Source: Paenibacillus tyrphae | Lineage (GTDB): Bacteria > Bacillota > Bacilli > Paenibacillales > NBRC-103111 | Direction: 5' to 3' | Assembly: GCF_000722545.1 (NCBI RefSeq) | Contig: NZ_JNVM01000016.1 | Span: 1-64,000, forward strand | Length of the DNA: 64,000 bases | In this document: one piece after another, positions 1 to 7,827 of the stretch | Layout: each line of letters begins with the position of its first letter | Numbering within the stretch: position 1 is the stretch's first letter | Position numbers and translations under genes: made by a program | Notes under the pieces: generated by a model | The model's input: only the letters and a program-made list of their open reading frames with translations | What the model was told of the DNA's origin: nothing | Database searches by the model: none

Positions 1-194
1 TTCTCTGTTCGCAAGAATCCCCCAACTCAGCGCCATTTGCGCAGGTGGTGGGAGTGTTCAATGGTTTTCTTTGCCAGATTTCATTTGGGGGGGTAGAGTA
101 TAACAAGAGATGAGAAAATGACGGAAATTTGAAGTGTTTTGGTTTTTGCTTGGGGAGTATTCTAATAAAAATCTACTTCAAGGACGTATACAAA

Positions 195-632
195 ATGAAA
201 AATAAAACAATTTCTATTGCTTCGATTCTATTTGTACTATTCATTTTATATTTTAACAAAGGTTGGATTCTAACAAATCTTTCAACACCAACGAACAACG
301 AAGCTGAAAGTGCAGTTGTACTGAATTTTCCATCGGACCGTTATCCGGAGACTGCCGCCCACATAAAAGCGGCGATCGAGCATGGGAAATCCTCCATTTG
401 TACAATCGATAGAAAAGGCGCTGAAGCCAATCGAAAAGAATCACTAAAAGGCGTGCCCGTAAAGCCTAATTTGGATCGAGACGAGTTTCCCATGGCCATG
501 TGCGCAGAAGGCGGCAAAGGAGCCGATATCATGTATATTAGCCCTTCCGACAATCGAGGAGCCGGATCTTGGGTGAGCAATCAATTAGAAAAGTACCCCG
601 ATGGGACGCGAGTAAAGATTGTTGTGAAATGA
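195..632 (+). CDS. nucB: NucB-type sporulation-associated extracellular DNase
   Basis: This 145-residue protein resembles the secreted Bacillus nuclease NucB, which degrades extracellular DNA. Residues 5-20 form a hydrophobic export segment. The conserved core is visible: YPETAAHI near 50, ICTIDR near 68, the acidic DRDEFPMAMC near 94-103 and the DNRGAGSW block near 119-126. The open frame extends upstream to 129, but the ATG at 195 follows an AAGGA site and directly precedes the signal segment, so I prefer it. In Bacillus the family is expressed during sporulation or in biofilms; no sporulation promoter was identified here. Confidence 0.85.
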   Translation: MKNKTISIASILFVLFILYFNKGWILTNLSTPTNNEAESAVVLNFPSDRYPETAAHIKAAIEHGKSSICTIDRKGAEANRKESLKGVPVKPNLDRDEFPMAMCAEGGKGADIMYISPSDNRGAGSWVSNQLEKYPDGTRVKIVVK

Positions 633-650
633 AGTACTTCTATGGCGAAA

Positions 651-677
651 GTGCCAATGGCTCAAGTCCATTGGCAC
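651..677. terminator. Hairpin between convergent genes
   Basis: A perfect 10-bp stem (GTGCCAATGG/CCATTGGCAC) with a 7-nt loop lies between nucB and the convergent small gene. There is no real T-run on either strand, so it may be only a weak bidirectional terminator. Confidence 0.45.
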
Positions 678-711
678 CCGCATAAAAGAAACAAATGAAT
701 AGCAGCTCTTA

Positions 712-972
712 CTATTCGTTTATTTTGCTAATCGCTACTGTGTTTGTTAACTTATGAATAGAGTAACCATTCAACATAAATTGAACAATACTATCGTTAA
801 ATTTTACTTCGGAACCTTCTTCGAATGTAAACTTATAGGCTTCTACAGGATTATCGGTATGCTTAAGATTACGCATTAGTTCGAATATGGCATGAACCGG
901 GTCAACAAATAAGTAGCCGCGATCAGGATGATGCAGTAAATAATTCACGCTTTGCTCAATAATCTTATGCAT
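712..972 (-). CDS. Small hypothetical protein (86 aa)
   Basis: I do not recognise this 86-residue protein. It is mixed polar and hydrophobic, with no signal peptide, membrane segment or cysteine cluster. A GGAG element lies about 12 bases upstream of the ATG, and codon use fits an AT-rich real gene. It converges with nucB. The roughly 210 bases between it and the next gene hold nothing recognisable; a plus-strand frame at 1022-1231 looks spurious. Confidence 0.5.
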   Translation of the reverse strand: MHKIIEQSVNYLLHHPDRGYLFVDPVHAIFELMRNLKHTDNPVEAYKFTFEEGSEVKFNDSIVQFMLNGYSIHKLTNTVAISKINE

Positions 973-1182
973 TTTTACTCACTCGCTCCAATCAATAAGC
1001 AATTTATTTTTTGCGGTAAGAATGAAAGCACAAAAAGTATATCACAATTTTTGGAATTGGTCATTAGACATTTTGATGATTATTACATTAGTACGCAATA
1101 AATTCATCTTTTCACGAAAAAAATATGAGTTTTTCTTGGCATCTGTAACAAACAAGCCGCAGTATTTTAATAAATTAATATT

Positions 1183-1578
1183 TTATTCGGTCATATATTC
1201 AATCAGACATTTTTCAATGTACTCCTTGTAATTGGGTAATTCTTCGCACAGCCACACTTTCCCTAATTCTGACGGCACGTACATGGCATTCTGAAGTTGG
1301 GCAAAATAAGCCGCCCAATTCAGGATCTCCTCCGAATTCTCGTATCCCAAGTAGTAAACCGGCTCAATTGCCTTCTTTAATAACGGTTCGATTAATGTTG
1401 GTTTGTATTTTGCAATCGATGAAAGAAACGAGAAGTACCCTTCTGCGGCTGATTCACAATTGTAGCTGGGATTCCAAGAATTAAATTTTTCAACAAGATC
1501 GGCATCAGCCACAGCCATAGAAGTATCTCCGTCTTCAATCCCTCGTTGAATCCGTTCCATTTCACGATATGTTGACAT
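1183..1578 (-). CDS. Hypothetical protein (131 aa)
   Basis: This 131-residue acidic protein has no family I can name. It has Trp/Tyr-rich stretches near residues 60-95 and no signal or membrane segment, so it is probably cytoplasmic. A GGAGAG ribosome binding site sits 8 bases before the ATG. It is transcribed divergently from the aquaporin gene, with about 200 AT-rich bases between them. Small acidic orphans like this can be immunity or stress proteins, but nothing here shows that. Confidence 0.55.
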   Translation of the reverse strand: MSTYREMERIQRGIEDGDTSMAVADADLVEKFNSWNPSYNCESAAEGYFSFLSSIAKYKPTLIEPLLKKAIEPVYYLGYENSEEILNWAAYFAQLQNAMYVPSELGKVWLCEELPNYKEYIEKCLIEYMTE

Positions 1579-1785
1579 GAATTTATCTCTCCTAACAAAA
1601 TTCCATTTATACCAATCGACGAATTTATCGTGCTATCTTTCGCCTCAAATCAACCTTCATTTCGATTTCCCTATCATTATAATCGACAAACCTCGATTCC
1701 GTTGACAACATAAAATGTTCATTTTTTGTTTAGATCGCCCTTGTATATTAACTTAAGTCTTAAATATACAGGAGGAGGAAAAAAG

Positions 1786-2472
1786 ATGTATCCGTCACGG
1801 AAGAAATATGCGGCCGAATTCATTGGGACTTTGGTGCTCGTGCTGATTGGCTGCGGAAGTGCAGCTACGGCAGGGGGCGAGTTGGGTTATCTTGGAATCG
1901 CCTTCGCATTTGGTCTGTCCATCGTTGCGATGGCCTATGTGATCGGTCCAATCTCAGGATGCCATATTAATCCTGCCGTTTCGTTGGCAATGCTTATACG
2001 CGGGAGGATGCCCCGAAAGGAATTTCTGGGTTATGTGATTGCTCAGACAGCCGGAGCCGTTACGGGTTCGGCGCTGCTATACGCGATTATCCAATCAACA
2101 GGCAAGACCGTATCCAGCCTGGGACAGAACGGATTTGGCGAAGGGTACGGGATCGGGATAACCGGGACGATGGCATTCATTGTGGAAATCGTCTTGACGT
2201 TCATCTTCATTTACACCATTCTGGGAGTCACGTCGGATGCTGCTAATAGTCATGTTGCAGGTCTTGTTATCGGATTATCGCTAGTGCTGGTTCACATTCT
2301 GGGCATCGGCCTTACCGGCACTTCCGTTAATCCGGCCAGAAGCTTCGGACCGGCAGTCCTATTGGGCGGAGAAGCGTTAGCGGAACTATGGGTATTTATT
2401 GTGGCTCCTCTAATCGGAGCGGTACTGGCCGCCATTGTGTACAGGCGATTGAATGTCAACGTAGAGACGTGA
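1786..2472 (+). CDS. Aquaporin (MIP family, AqpZ-like)
   Basis: This is a 228-residue membrane channel with six transmembrane helices and the two family NPA boxes, HINPAV at 60-65 and SVNPARS at 180-186. His170 and Arg185 fit the narrow selectivity filter of water channels, and the second box lacks the NPARD form typical of glycerol facilitators, so water is the more likely substrate. The frame opens at 1726, but the ATG at 1786 follows an excellent GGAGGAGG site and starts the usual AqpZ N terminus. Confidence 0.88.
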   Translation: MYPSRKKYAAEFIGTLVLVLIGCGSAATAGGELGYLGIAFAFGLSIVAMAYVIGPISGCHINPAVSLAMLIRGRMPRKEFLGYVIAQTAGAVTGSALLYAIIQSTGKTVSSLGQNGFGEGYGIGITGTMAFIVEIVLTFIFIYTILGVTSDAANSHVAGLVIGLSLVLVHILGIGLTGTSVNPARSFGPAVLLGGEALAELWVFIVAPLIGAVLAAIVYRRLNVNVET

Positions 2473-2585
2473 TTCGGGAGGTGCTGAGTAAAATCGGCGC
2501 CTCGGTTTCATTTATTGAGCTGAAGATTTTCTAACATCCCCCTTCCGATACAAGGCCGGGGGTATTTGGCGTTCCCTTTGTACCA

Positions 2586-2614
2586 TTGACATTGTTGTGT
2601 ATATTGTATATTCT
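2586..2614 (+). promoter_or_regulatory. Candidate sigma-A promoter of the GntR/ABC operon
   Basis: A perfect TTGACA at 2586-2591 is followed by TATTCT at 2609-2614 (17-bp spacing) or TATATT at 2607. The surrounding GTGTATATTGTATATT repeats could be the target of the GntR-family repressor encoded just downstream; that is inference. Confidence 0.5.
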
Positions 2615-2655
2615 GTGTATGTAATAGATGCACAGTTGTGATTTGTGGAGGCCAC

Positions 2656-3036
2656 ATGAAAATTATTATTTCCAACGCGTCCGACCCGCCGATCTATCAG
2701 CAAATCAAAGACCAAATCAAAGATGCCATTATTCGCGGTGAATTATCGGAAGGGGAAATGCTGCCTTCGATACGTGCCTTGGCCAACGATCTGCGCGTCA
2801 GCGTCCTTACAACCCGAAGAGTATACGACGAGCTTGAATCGGAAGGATTTATTACGACCAAAGCAGGCAAAGGGTCGTTTGTCGCCAAGGAAAACTTTGA
2901 GCTGCTAATGGAATCGAAACGGCATATGGTTGAAGTTAAGCTCACGGAAGCGTGGAAAACTGCCCGTTCGTTAGGCATCAGCAAAAGCGAGTTATATGCC
3001 ATGATGGATTTGCTGTTTGAGGAGGAGGAAGAATGA
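2656..3036 (+). CDS. GntR-family regulator, YtrA subfamily
   Basis: This 126-residue protein has an N-terminal winged helix (about residues 8-78, with IYQQIKDQIKDAIIRGEL and LPSIRALANDL) and only a short helical tail. That matches YtrA-type regulators, which lack a large effector domain. YtrA proteins usually repress the ABC transporter operon they head, responding to cell-envelope stress, and here the stop codon overlaps the ATPase start by 4 bases. The ATG at 2656 follows GTGGAGG; the frame opens slightly upstream at 2638. Confidence 0.85.
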   Translation: MKIIISNASDPPIYQQIKDQIKDAIIRGELSEGEMLPSIRALANDLRVSVLTTRRVYDELESEGFITTKAGKGSFVAKENFELLMESKRHMVEVKLTEAWKTARSLGISKSELYAMMDLLFEEEEE

Positions 3037-3881
3037 AGCCCATTTTAGAGGTAGCAGGACTGAAAAAAGATTTGGGGAATTTCAGGCTGGACGATGTCGG
3101 TTTTTCTTTGATCGAGGGCTGTATTACAGGATTCATCGGGGTGAACGGCGCCGGAAAAACGACGACCATCAAACTGATTCTCGGATTAATGTTGAAGGAC
3201 GAGGGAAAGATACAATTTTTCGGGAAAGATGTTCAAAAAAACGAGCGGGAATTCAAAGACCGTATTGGAATTGTTCTAGACGAAGGTTATTTCTATGACG
3301 AGTTAACCATGCTAGATATGAAAAACATTGTCGCCCCGGCCTATTCCAATTGGGATAACGCCTCGTTTAACCGGCATATGGAACGATTCGGGTTACCGCT
3401 GCATCAAAAAATAGGGACCCTTTCTAAAGGCATGCGCATGAAATATGCCATCGCATTGGCGATTTCCCATCAGGCGGACTTATTAATTATGGATGAGCCG
3501 ACGAGCGGTCTCGATCCGCAGGTGAGATTGGAATTAATGGACATCCTGCTTGACTATGTGAAGGACGGAAAAAGCGTCTTTTTATCTTCGCACATCACTT
3601 CGGATTTGGATAAAGTTGCGGACGCGCTAATTTTAATTGATAACGGTCGAATCGTTTTCAGTGAAGAGAAAGATATCTTGTTGGACAGACATGGATTCGT
3701 GAAAGGCGATCCTAACGAGCTGAATGAGGCTACAAGAAAAATGTTTTTAACTTTGCACGAAACCGAGTACGGATTTTCCGGCGTGACGAACGATAAAGCG
3801 GCGGTGCGTCAGCACATGAAACATGCGCTCATTGAAAGGCCGACCATTGAAGATATTATGTTAGGCTACATTAGGAGGTGA
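3033..3881 (+). CDS. ABC transporter ATP-binding protein (YtrB/BcrA-like)
   Basis: This 282-residue nucleotide-binding subunit has Walker A GVNGAGKTT (36-44), an unusual signature LSKGMRMKYA in place of LSGGQ, Walker B LLIMDEP with GLDP, and an H-loop in LSSHI. Proteins of this type pair with ABC-2 permeases in antibiotic resistance or envelope-stress export. It sits between the GntR regulator (4-base overlap) and the permease (5-base gap), so the three form one operon. The substrate cannot be inferred. Confidence 0.88.
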   Translation: MKPILEVAGLKKDLGNFRLDDVGFSLIEGCITGFIGVNGAGKTTTIKLILGLMLKDEGKIQFFGKDVQKNEREFKDRIGIVLDEGYFYDELTMLDMKNIVAPAYSNWDNASFNRHMERFGLPLHQKIGTLSKGMRMKYAIALAISHQADLLIMDEPTSGLDPQVRLELMDILLDYVKDGKSVFLSSHITSDLDKVADALILIDNGRIVFSEEKDILLDRHGFVKGDPNELNEATRKMFLTLHETEYGFSGVTNDKAAVRQHMKHALIERPTIEDIMLGYIRR

Positions 3882-3886
3882 CCCTG

Positions 3887-4534
3887 ATGCTTTTTCATCT
3901 TGTGAAAAAGGATTTCCTGCTCGCGAAAAAATATTGGATCATCATGCTGCTTGCAGCAATGGTGCTGCCGGTCTTTATGCATACGAAGCTCGACTTCATT
4001 GCAGGGGAGTTTCTGCCTTTTTTTCTGAGTACGCTGTATATTATTTTTTTGCTGTACAGTACGGTTTCCATGATGGAATATAAATATAAAGGCTCATCGC
4101 TTCTTTGTGCGACCCCGTATACAAGAAAGACGATCGTGATGTCAAAGTATTTTTTTGTCGTTGCCATTTTTATCGGTTGCTGCGGCTTGTACACCGTTGC
4201 GGCTCTGATCAGTCCGGTGAAAGTCGGGTTGCTTGCTCTATCTGAGGTAGGCCGAACATTCTTCTTGATCAGTGTCATTTTCGGAGTCATGATCCCGGTT
4301 CAATATCGTTTTGGTTACGAAAAATCAAGATATATATTCTTTTTTCTGATCTTCCTGACGCCTTTCGTATTGCCGAACCTCATGAAAGCATTACAACATA
4401 ATGGAGCCGTGTTCCCGGTTTCGCTGCCTTTTTCACCATTCGTGCTGGATTTGCTCTTTGTTTTACTGGCGTTAGTTATCGGGGGAATATCAATGGTCCT
4501 ATCCATTCGGATTTTTTCTAACAAAAATCTGTGA
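3887..4534 (+). CDS. ABC-2 type permease
   Basis: This 215-residue protein has about six hydrophobic segments and is the membrane partner of the ATPase at 3033-3881. The length and the Lys/Arg-rich start (MLFHLVKKDFLLAKKYW) fit the ABC2_membrane_5 type found beside YtrA regulators. The frame could start at GTG 3878, but AGGAGG at 3873-3878 is correctly spaced for the ATG at 3887, so I chose that. Confidence 0.8.
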   Translation: MLFHLVKKDFLLAKKYWIIMLLAAMVLPVFMHTKLDFIAGEFLPFFLSTLYIIFLLYSTVSMMEYKYKGSSLLCATPYTRKTIVMSKYFFVVAIFIGCCGLYTVAALISPVKVGLLALSEVGRTFFLISVIFGVMIPVQYRFGYEKSRYIFFFLIFLTPFVLPNLMKALQHNGAVFPVSLPFSPFVLDLLFVLLALVIGGISMVLSIRIFSNKNL

Positions 4535-4554
4535 TACTCTAGGGGAGCATAGCG

Positions 4555-4713
4555 ATGAACTTCAACCGAAAAAAAATGGTTTACTGTTTGTTGGGGACTA
4601 TTCTTGCGGCGAGCGCTTTGAGCCAAGTTATAAATAAGAGTTACCTTGCTATATTTCCAATCTTCGGTTCCGTTGCTTTTTATGTAAATGCCTGGCGAGC
4701 GAATAATAAGTAA
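4555..4713 (+). CDS. Small membrane protein of the ABC operon (52 aa)
   Basis: A 52-residue frame starts at an ATG 7 bases after AGGGGAG and follows the permease by only 20 bases. It has a basic N terminus (MNFNRKKM) and two hydrophobic stretches (about 9-24 and 30-45), so it is likely a small two-helix membrane protein. I do not recognise a family. Position and ribosome binding site suggest it is co-transcribed and perhaps an accessory of the transporter. Confidence 0.55.
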   Translation: MNFNRKKMVYCLLGTILAASALSQVINKSYLAIFPIFGSVAFYVNAWRANNK

Positions 4714-4769
4714 TTCATACTAATCAAATACGCATTGATATCATATACTTCGGAAGGGGAGTGTAGCTT

Positions 4770-5120
4770 GTGCGCGATACCTGTGTTCCGACTGGCGTGA
4801 AACTAAAAGACACCGGCTTTGGATATACGTTGTCCTTAATAGACGGTAAATATAAAATGATTATTATCTATTGGCTGGCTGAAAATAAGGTGATGCGGCA
4901 TAACGAGCTGAAGCGAAGTATCGGTTCCATTTCCTTTAAAACGTTAAGCATCATGTTAAAAGAGCTGGAGACCGATGGCCTGATCATACGCAAGGAGTTT
5001 CCCCAAGTACCTCCAAAAGTGGAATATTCATTATCTGAACGCGGTCTTTCTCTCATTCCCTTGTTAAATATGATGTGCGAGTGGGGAGAGAAAAATTTTT
5101 TGTCGGCTCAGGAGGTTTAA
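4770..5120 (+). CDS. HxlR-family transcriptional regulator
   Basis: This 116-residue protein is a single winged-helix domain of the HxlR type. The diagnostic features are the conserved DGKYKMIIIYWL helix, FKTLSIMLKELETDGLIIRKEFPQVPPKVEYSLSERG-type wing and a C-terminal dimer helix. HxlR proteins commonly sense electrophiles or oxidants and repress oxidoreductase genes. It starts with GTG after a GGAAGGGGAG site. Only one Cys, near residue 4, sits at the YodB-like sensing position, so thiol sensing is possible but unproven. Confidence 0.82.
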   Translation: MRDTCVPTGVKLKDTGFGYTLSLIDGKYKMIIIYWLAENKVMRHNELKRSIGSISFKTLSIMLKELETDGLIIRKEFPQVPPKVEYSLSERGLSLIPLLNMMCEWGEKNFLSAQEV

Positions 5121-5128
5121 AATCAAAA

Positions 5129-5449
5129 GAAGTATTTCCTAAACAAGGAAATACTTGAGCTTGTTGAGAAACCCGCTTCGCGTAGAAATTCTCTGCATAC
5201 GCCGGTGGGGTATATCCCTCCAGCCGCTGCCCTCCCCCAGAAAGTGAAGTAACACTTGGAAGCTTATTCCGATTACTTTCCGGGGACCCCCAATCTACCC
5301 GTGAATTTGATTAGAATTAGCGGTATTTTCACGGGTTTCAAAGGCGGATCTTAACTCTTACGGGACATACCCATATTTATCTGAGATTTTCTACTTTTAG
5401 GGTTTCTCAACAGCCTGAAGTATCTCCGTAAAACAATGAAATACTTCTA
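5129..5449. mobile_element. MITE-like noncoding element with imperfect terminal inverted repeats
   Basis: The segment begins and ends with matching arms of about 46-50 bp in inverted orientation (5129-5174 and about 5399-5449), both containing AGAAGTATTTC and TGTTGAGAAACCC. Each arm is itself a hairpin: the left has a perfect 10-bp stem AAGTATTTCC/GGAAATACTT. A further inverted repeat (CCCGTGAA/TTCACGGG) lies at about 5299-5337. No coding frame spans it. It looks like a miniature or decayed insertion element; the inner TIR sequence resembles ends of larger IS elements, which I could not check. Confidence 0.5.
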
Positions 5450-5472
5450 TTTTAGCTTAATAAAGCTGCCGC

Positions 5473-6033
5473 TTACAGGTTGTCGATAAAATTCACATAA
5501 TCTTGCGCGCTCTTTTCTAATTCGCTTACAGAAGACTCGATTTCTTCACCAGGCACACTTTCGCCAGGCTCACTTTCCTTTCCGTAAAACGCAAAGAATG
5601 AACGATAATCTGCATTGCAGTATCGGAAAGTAGTTTCAAAAGGAGATAATAAATGGTCAAGCGTATAGCGATATCTACCCGCTTCACTATAATCTTCTTT
5701 TTTAATTCCGGCCGATACGGCTAAAGCAGCTTTGCGATGCTTTAATTTGTCGCCTTTCGAACCATAAGCCCAGCCATAAGTCAACACTTCGTCAAGCCAT
5801 TTTTTCAGGAGAGGCGGGCAATTAAACCAATAAATGGGGAACTGTAAAACAAGATTGCCATGCGATTCGATGAGCTGCTGTTCTTTTTCCGCATCGATGT
5901 TTCCGTCAGGGTAAACCTTATGCAATTCGTGGACCGTATACTTTTCCGGATATTTTTTGAGTTCTTCGACCCATCGCTTATTGATAACGGATGTTTCTAT
6001 GCTTGGGTGCGCTACGATAACAAGAGTTTTCAC
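5473..6033 (-). CDS. Flavodoxin-fold NAD(P)H-dependent oxidoreductase
   Basis: This 186-residue protein matches the flavodoxin_2 family (KefF/MdaB type), FMN or FAD enzymes that reduce quinones or nitro compounds with NAD(P)H. Visible motifs are KTLVIVAHPS at the N terminus (phosphate loop), LQFPIYWFNCPPLLKKWLDEVL and the GWAYG loop. I chose the GTG at 6033 because AAGGAGGA sits 7 bases before it; the frame continues upstream to 6087 without a second ribosome site. It is likely repressed by an HxlR-type protein, as related genes are. Confidence 0.83.
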   Translation of the reverse strand: MKTLVIVAHPSIETSVINKRWVEELKKYPEKYTVHELHKVYPDGNIDAEKEQQLIESHGNLVLQFPIYWFNCPPLLKKWLDEVLTYGWAYGSKGDKLKHRKAALAVSAGIKKEDYSEAGRYRYTLDHLLSPFETTFRYCNADYRSFFAFYGKESEPGESVPGEEIESSVSELEKSAQDYVNFIDNL

Positions 6034-6091
6034 TGCTTTGTCCTCCTTGGTATGATTTACTTCTTGAGTATAAAGTGCACGTTGCAAATAT

Positions 6092-6122
6092 GTAAGTATG
6101 CACTTTTAGTACAGGTACTTAC
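6092..6122. promoter_or_regulatory. Inverted repeat upstream of the oxidoreductase gene
   Basis: GTAAGTA (6092-6098) and TACTTAC (6116-6122) form a perfect 7-bp inverted repeat with 17 bases between, and a TAGTAC half site lies inside. TACT/AGTA repeats are typical of HxlR/YodB-type operators before quinone or azoreductase genes. Just downstream (GTG at 6133 after AAAGGAGA) runs a 21-codon plus-strand frame, which may be the remnant of a divergent regulator gene or chance. Confidence 0.35.
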
Positions 6123-6269
6123 CAAAAGGAGAGTGTCAGACGATAAAGTAGATTCTGTAGGTGAAACAGCGAAAAGAAAATTTGTTTATATCCAATAATT
6201 CTACGGATCATTGCGGCCTAGTACTATATAATGGAATTTAACTACTTATAGTGAATGGACTGATGCAAA

Positions 6270-6806
6270 GTGAATTACATCGTGTTTGATTTAGAGGCCA
6301 CTTGTTGGGAAGATGATCGATCGAAACAAAACGAAATTATTGAAATCGGTGCCGTGAAAATCAATGATAAACTAGAAACTGTCGATGAATTTCAAACGTT
6401 TATTAAGCCGGTATTAAATCCTTGGTTATCTGATTTTTGCAAAAAACTAACTACCATTACACAAGAGGATGTTAATCAAGCGCAATACTTTCCGCAAGCT
6501 ATTCAACAATTTCAAGATTGGATTGGCAAAGAAGATTATTTCTTATGTTCTTGGGGTTTTTATGATAAAAGTCAACTAACGAAGGATTGTGAACTAAACA
6601 GATTAGATACACATTGGCTTGCTAATCATATCAGCATTAAACATCAACATGGCAAGATGATTGGCAAAGAGCGGGGAGTAGGTATGGAAAGGGCGCTCGA
6701 TATGCTTAAGCTGCCGCTGGAAGGTACTCACCATCGGGGAATTGACGATGCCCGGAATATTGCAAAGATCTTTGTAAGGATTTTTGACAAGCTGGAATTT
6801 CGGTAA
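6270..6806 (+). CDS. DEDDh 3'-5' exonuclease (KapD/ERI-1-like)
   Basis: This 178-residue protein carries the exonuclease motifs of the DEDDh superfamily: exo I FDLEATCW with Asp7 and Glu9, exo II around CSWGFYDKSQL, and exo III HHRGIDDARN near 154-163. The overall pattern (DLEATCW, IEIGAVKI, FIKP) matches KapD/ERI-1-like RNase proteins. It probably trims RNA or DNA 3' ends in the cytoplasm. The start is a GTG at 6270 without a clear Shine-Dalgarno sequence, so the start is less sure than the identity. Confidence 0.85.
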   Translation: MNYIVFDLEATCWEDDRSKQNEIIEIGAVKINDKLETVDEFQTFIKPVLNPWLSDFCKKLTTITQEDVNQAQYFPQAIQQFQDWIGKEDYFLCSWGFYDKSQLTKDCELNRLDTHWLANHISIKHQHGKMIGKERGVGMERALDMLKLPLEGTHHRGIDDARNIAKIFVRIFDKLEFR

Positions 6807-6829
6807 TAATCATCTTTGGGTTGGAAAAA

Positions 6830-6856
6830 AAGAGCCGTTTTTTCGGCTCTTGAAAT
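6830..6856 (-). terminator. Terminator of the minus-strand SDR remnant
   Basis: An 8-bp stem AAGAGCCG/CGGCTCTT with a six-base loop is followed on the minus strand by a run of T. It lies between the exonuclease gene and the convergent SDR remnant. Confidence 0.7.
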
Positions 6857-6866
6857 CAATCGTTTA

Positions 6867-7361
6867 TTACCAGTCAGCTTGTTTATAATCCTTTAAAAAT
6901 ACACCAGTCAATGGTCTTTCTACATCTTTTCCTTCATATATTGGATCGCAGATTCTAGCGGCAGCATCATCAAAATCCAATGGCAACTGAATCATTCGAT
7001 TATTTTTTACTTGTTCCGGGAACTGGTTCGAGACCCAACCAGGATCTACACTAGTAATGAATATTCGATGTTTCTTATACTCTTTAGACATGGTTAGGGT
7101 CATCATATTGAGAGAAGCTTTTGCCATGTTGGTGTGGATATGATAGCCGCCCTTTCTTTTCATATTAAATCTACCTTCTGATGCGGATACATTTACGATA
7201 AAGCGATTCTGGCGCGGACTTCTCAACATAGCATCTTTCAACTTTGTATTTATCAAAAACGGAGCAGTAACGTTGATTAATTGTACTTCGAGCATTTCAA
7301 CAACAGATATTTGATGAGATTGTGCTGTCCACGAATTTTGTAAAAGTGGATTGTGATTCAT
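6867..7361 (-). pseudogene. 5'-truncated short-chain dehydrogenase/reductase
   Basis: The 164-codon frame covers only the C-terminal two thirds of an SDR enzyme. VNVSASEGRF holds the catalytic Ser, HTNMAKASLNMMT holds the Lys of the active site, and the DPGW and GVFLKDYK tail follow. The N-terminal Rossmann cofactor loop (TGxxxGIG) is absent, and no matching sequence continues past 7361, where unrelated plus-strand sequence begins. It is therefore probably a non-functional remnant, though its terminator is intact. Confidence 0.75.
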
Positions 7362-7541
7362 AACTACTTGAGTTATAAAATCTATAATTCATTTGTATCT
7401 GTAGAAGAAGGTAGCAAATATATCGATGTAACATCTAATCGCGACAGTGGTTATACTAAAGTTAAAGCAGTAAAACCAGGGAAGGCATTAATTCGTGATA
7501 CCGACAATAATGTAATTTATGAATTTACGATTCTTAGGTAA
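7353..7541 (+). pseudogene. Probable C-terminal remnant of a secreted Ig-like domain protein
   Basis: This 62-codon frame ends with a pattern like bacterial Ig-like repeats (YIDVTSN..., TKVKAVKPGKALI, YEFTILR) but has no signal peptide, no good ribosome binding site and no domain start. It overlaps the truncated SDR end to end. I read it as a fragment left by a deletion or recombination near 7355-7370; it could also be a chance frame. Confidence 0.35.
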
Positions 7542-7827
7542 GCATTTGGGGCAGACAAAAGTCTGTCCCTTCTTATGTACATTTTAAGCGAGTTATTCCA
7601 ACAAGCCGCTATTAAATAGTGGTTATTTTGATTTTGTTTAATAAATATGAATCTTTTATCAGGCAAAAGGAGTATGTAATATTGTAATTGAATTTATTTT
7701 CCGAATTATCGTTTCGTATCCCGATGATTCCATTACCATTATGGCTGATGAAGCAAATATTGCAGTCAGAACTTATCAAGTCTTGTATAATAAATTGGTA
7801 ATTGGCGGATAGAAGGGAGTTACATTA
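7542..7827. other. Intergenic stretch without an intact gene
   Basis: A short GACAAAAGTCTGTC palindrome follows the Ig-like remnant. Further on, an open plus-strand frame without a start runs to a stop at about 7812 (it includes IIVSYPDDSITIMADEAN). It may be another gene fragment. No promoter or RNA structure was recognised. Confidence 0.3.

Noticed and set aside
1022..1231. 69-codon plus-strand frame between two hypothetical genes
   Set aside because: No ribosome site, unusual composition, and its end overlaps the better-supported minus-strand gene.
5860..6198. 112-codon plus-strand frame over the oxidoreductase promoter
   Set aside because: Mostly antisense to the oxidoreductase gene; only its last 21 codons have a separate ribosome site, noted as a possible remnant.
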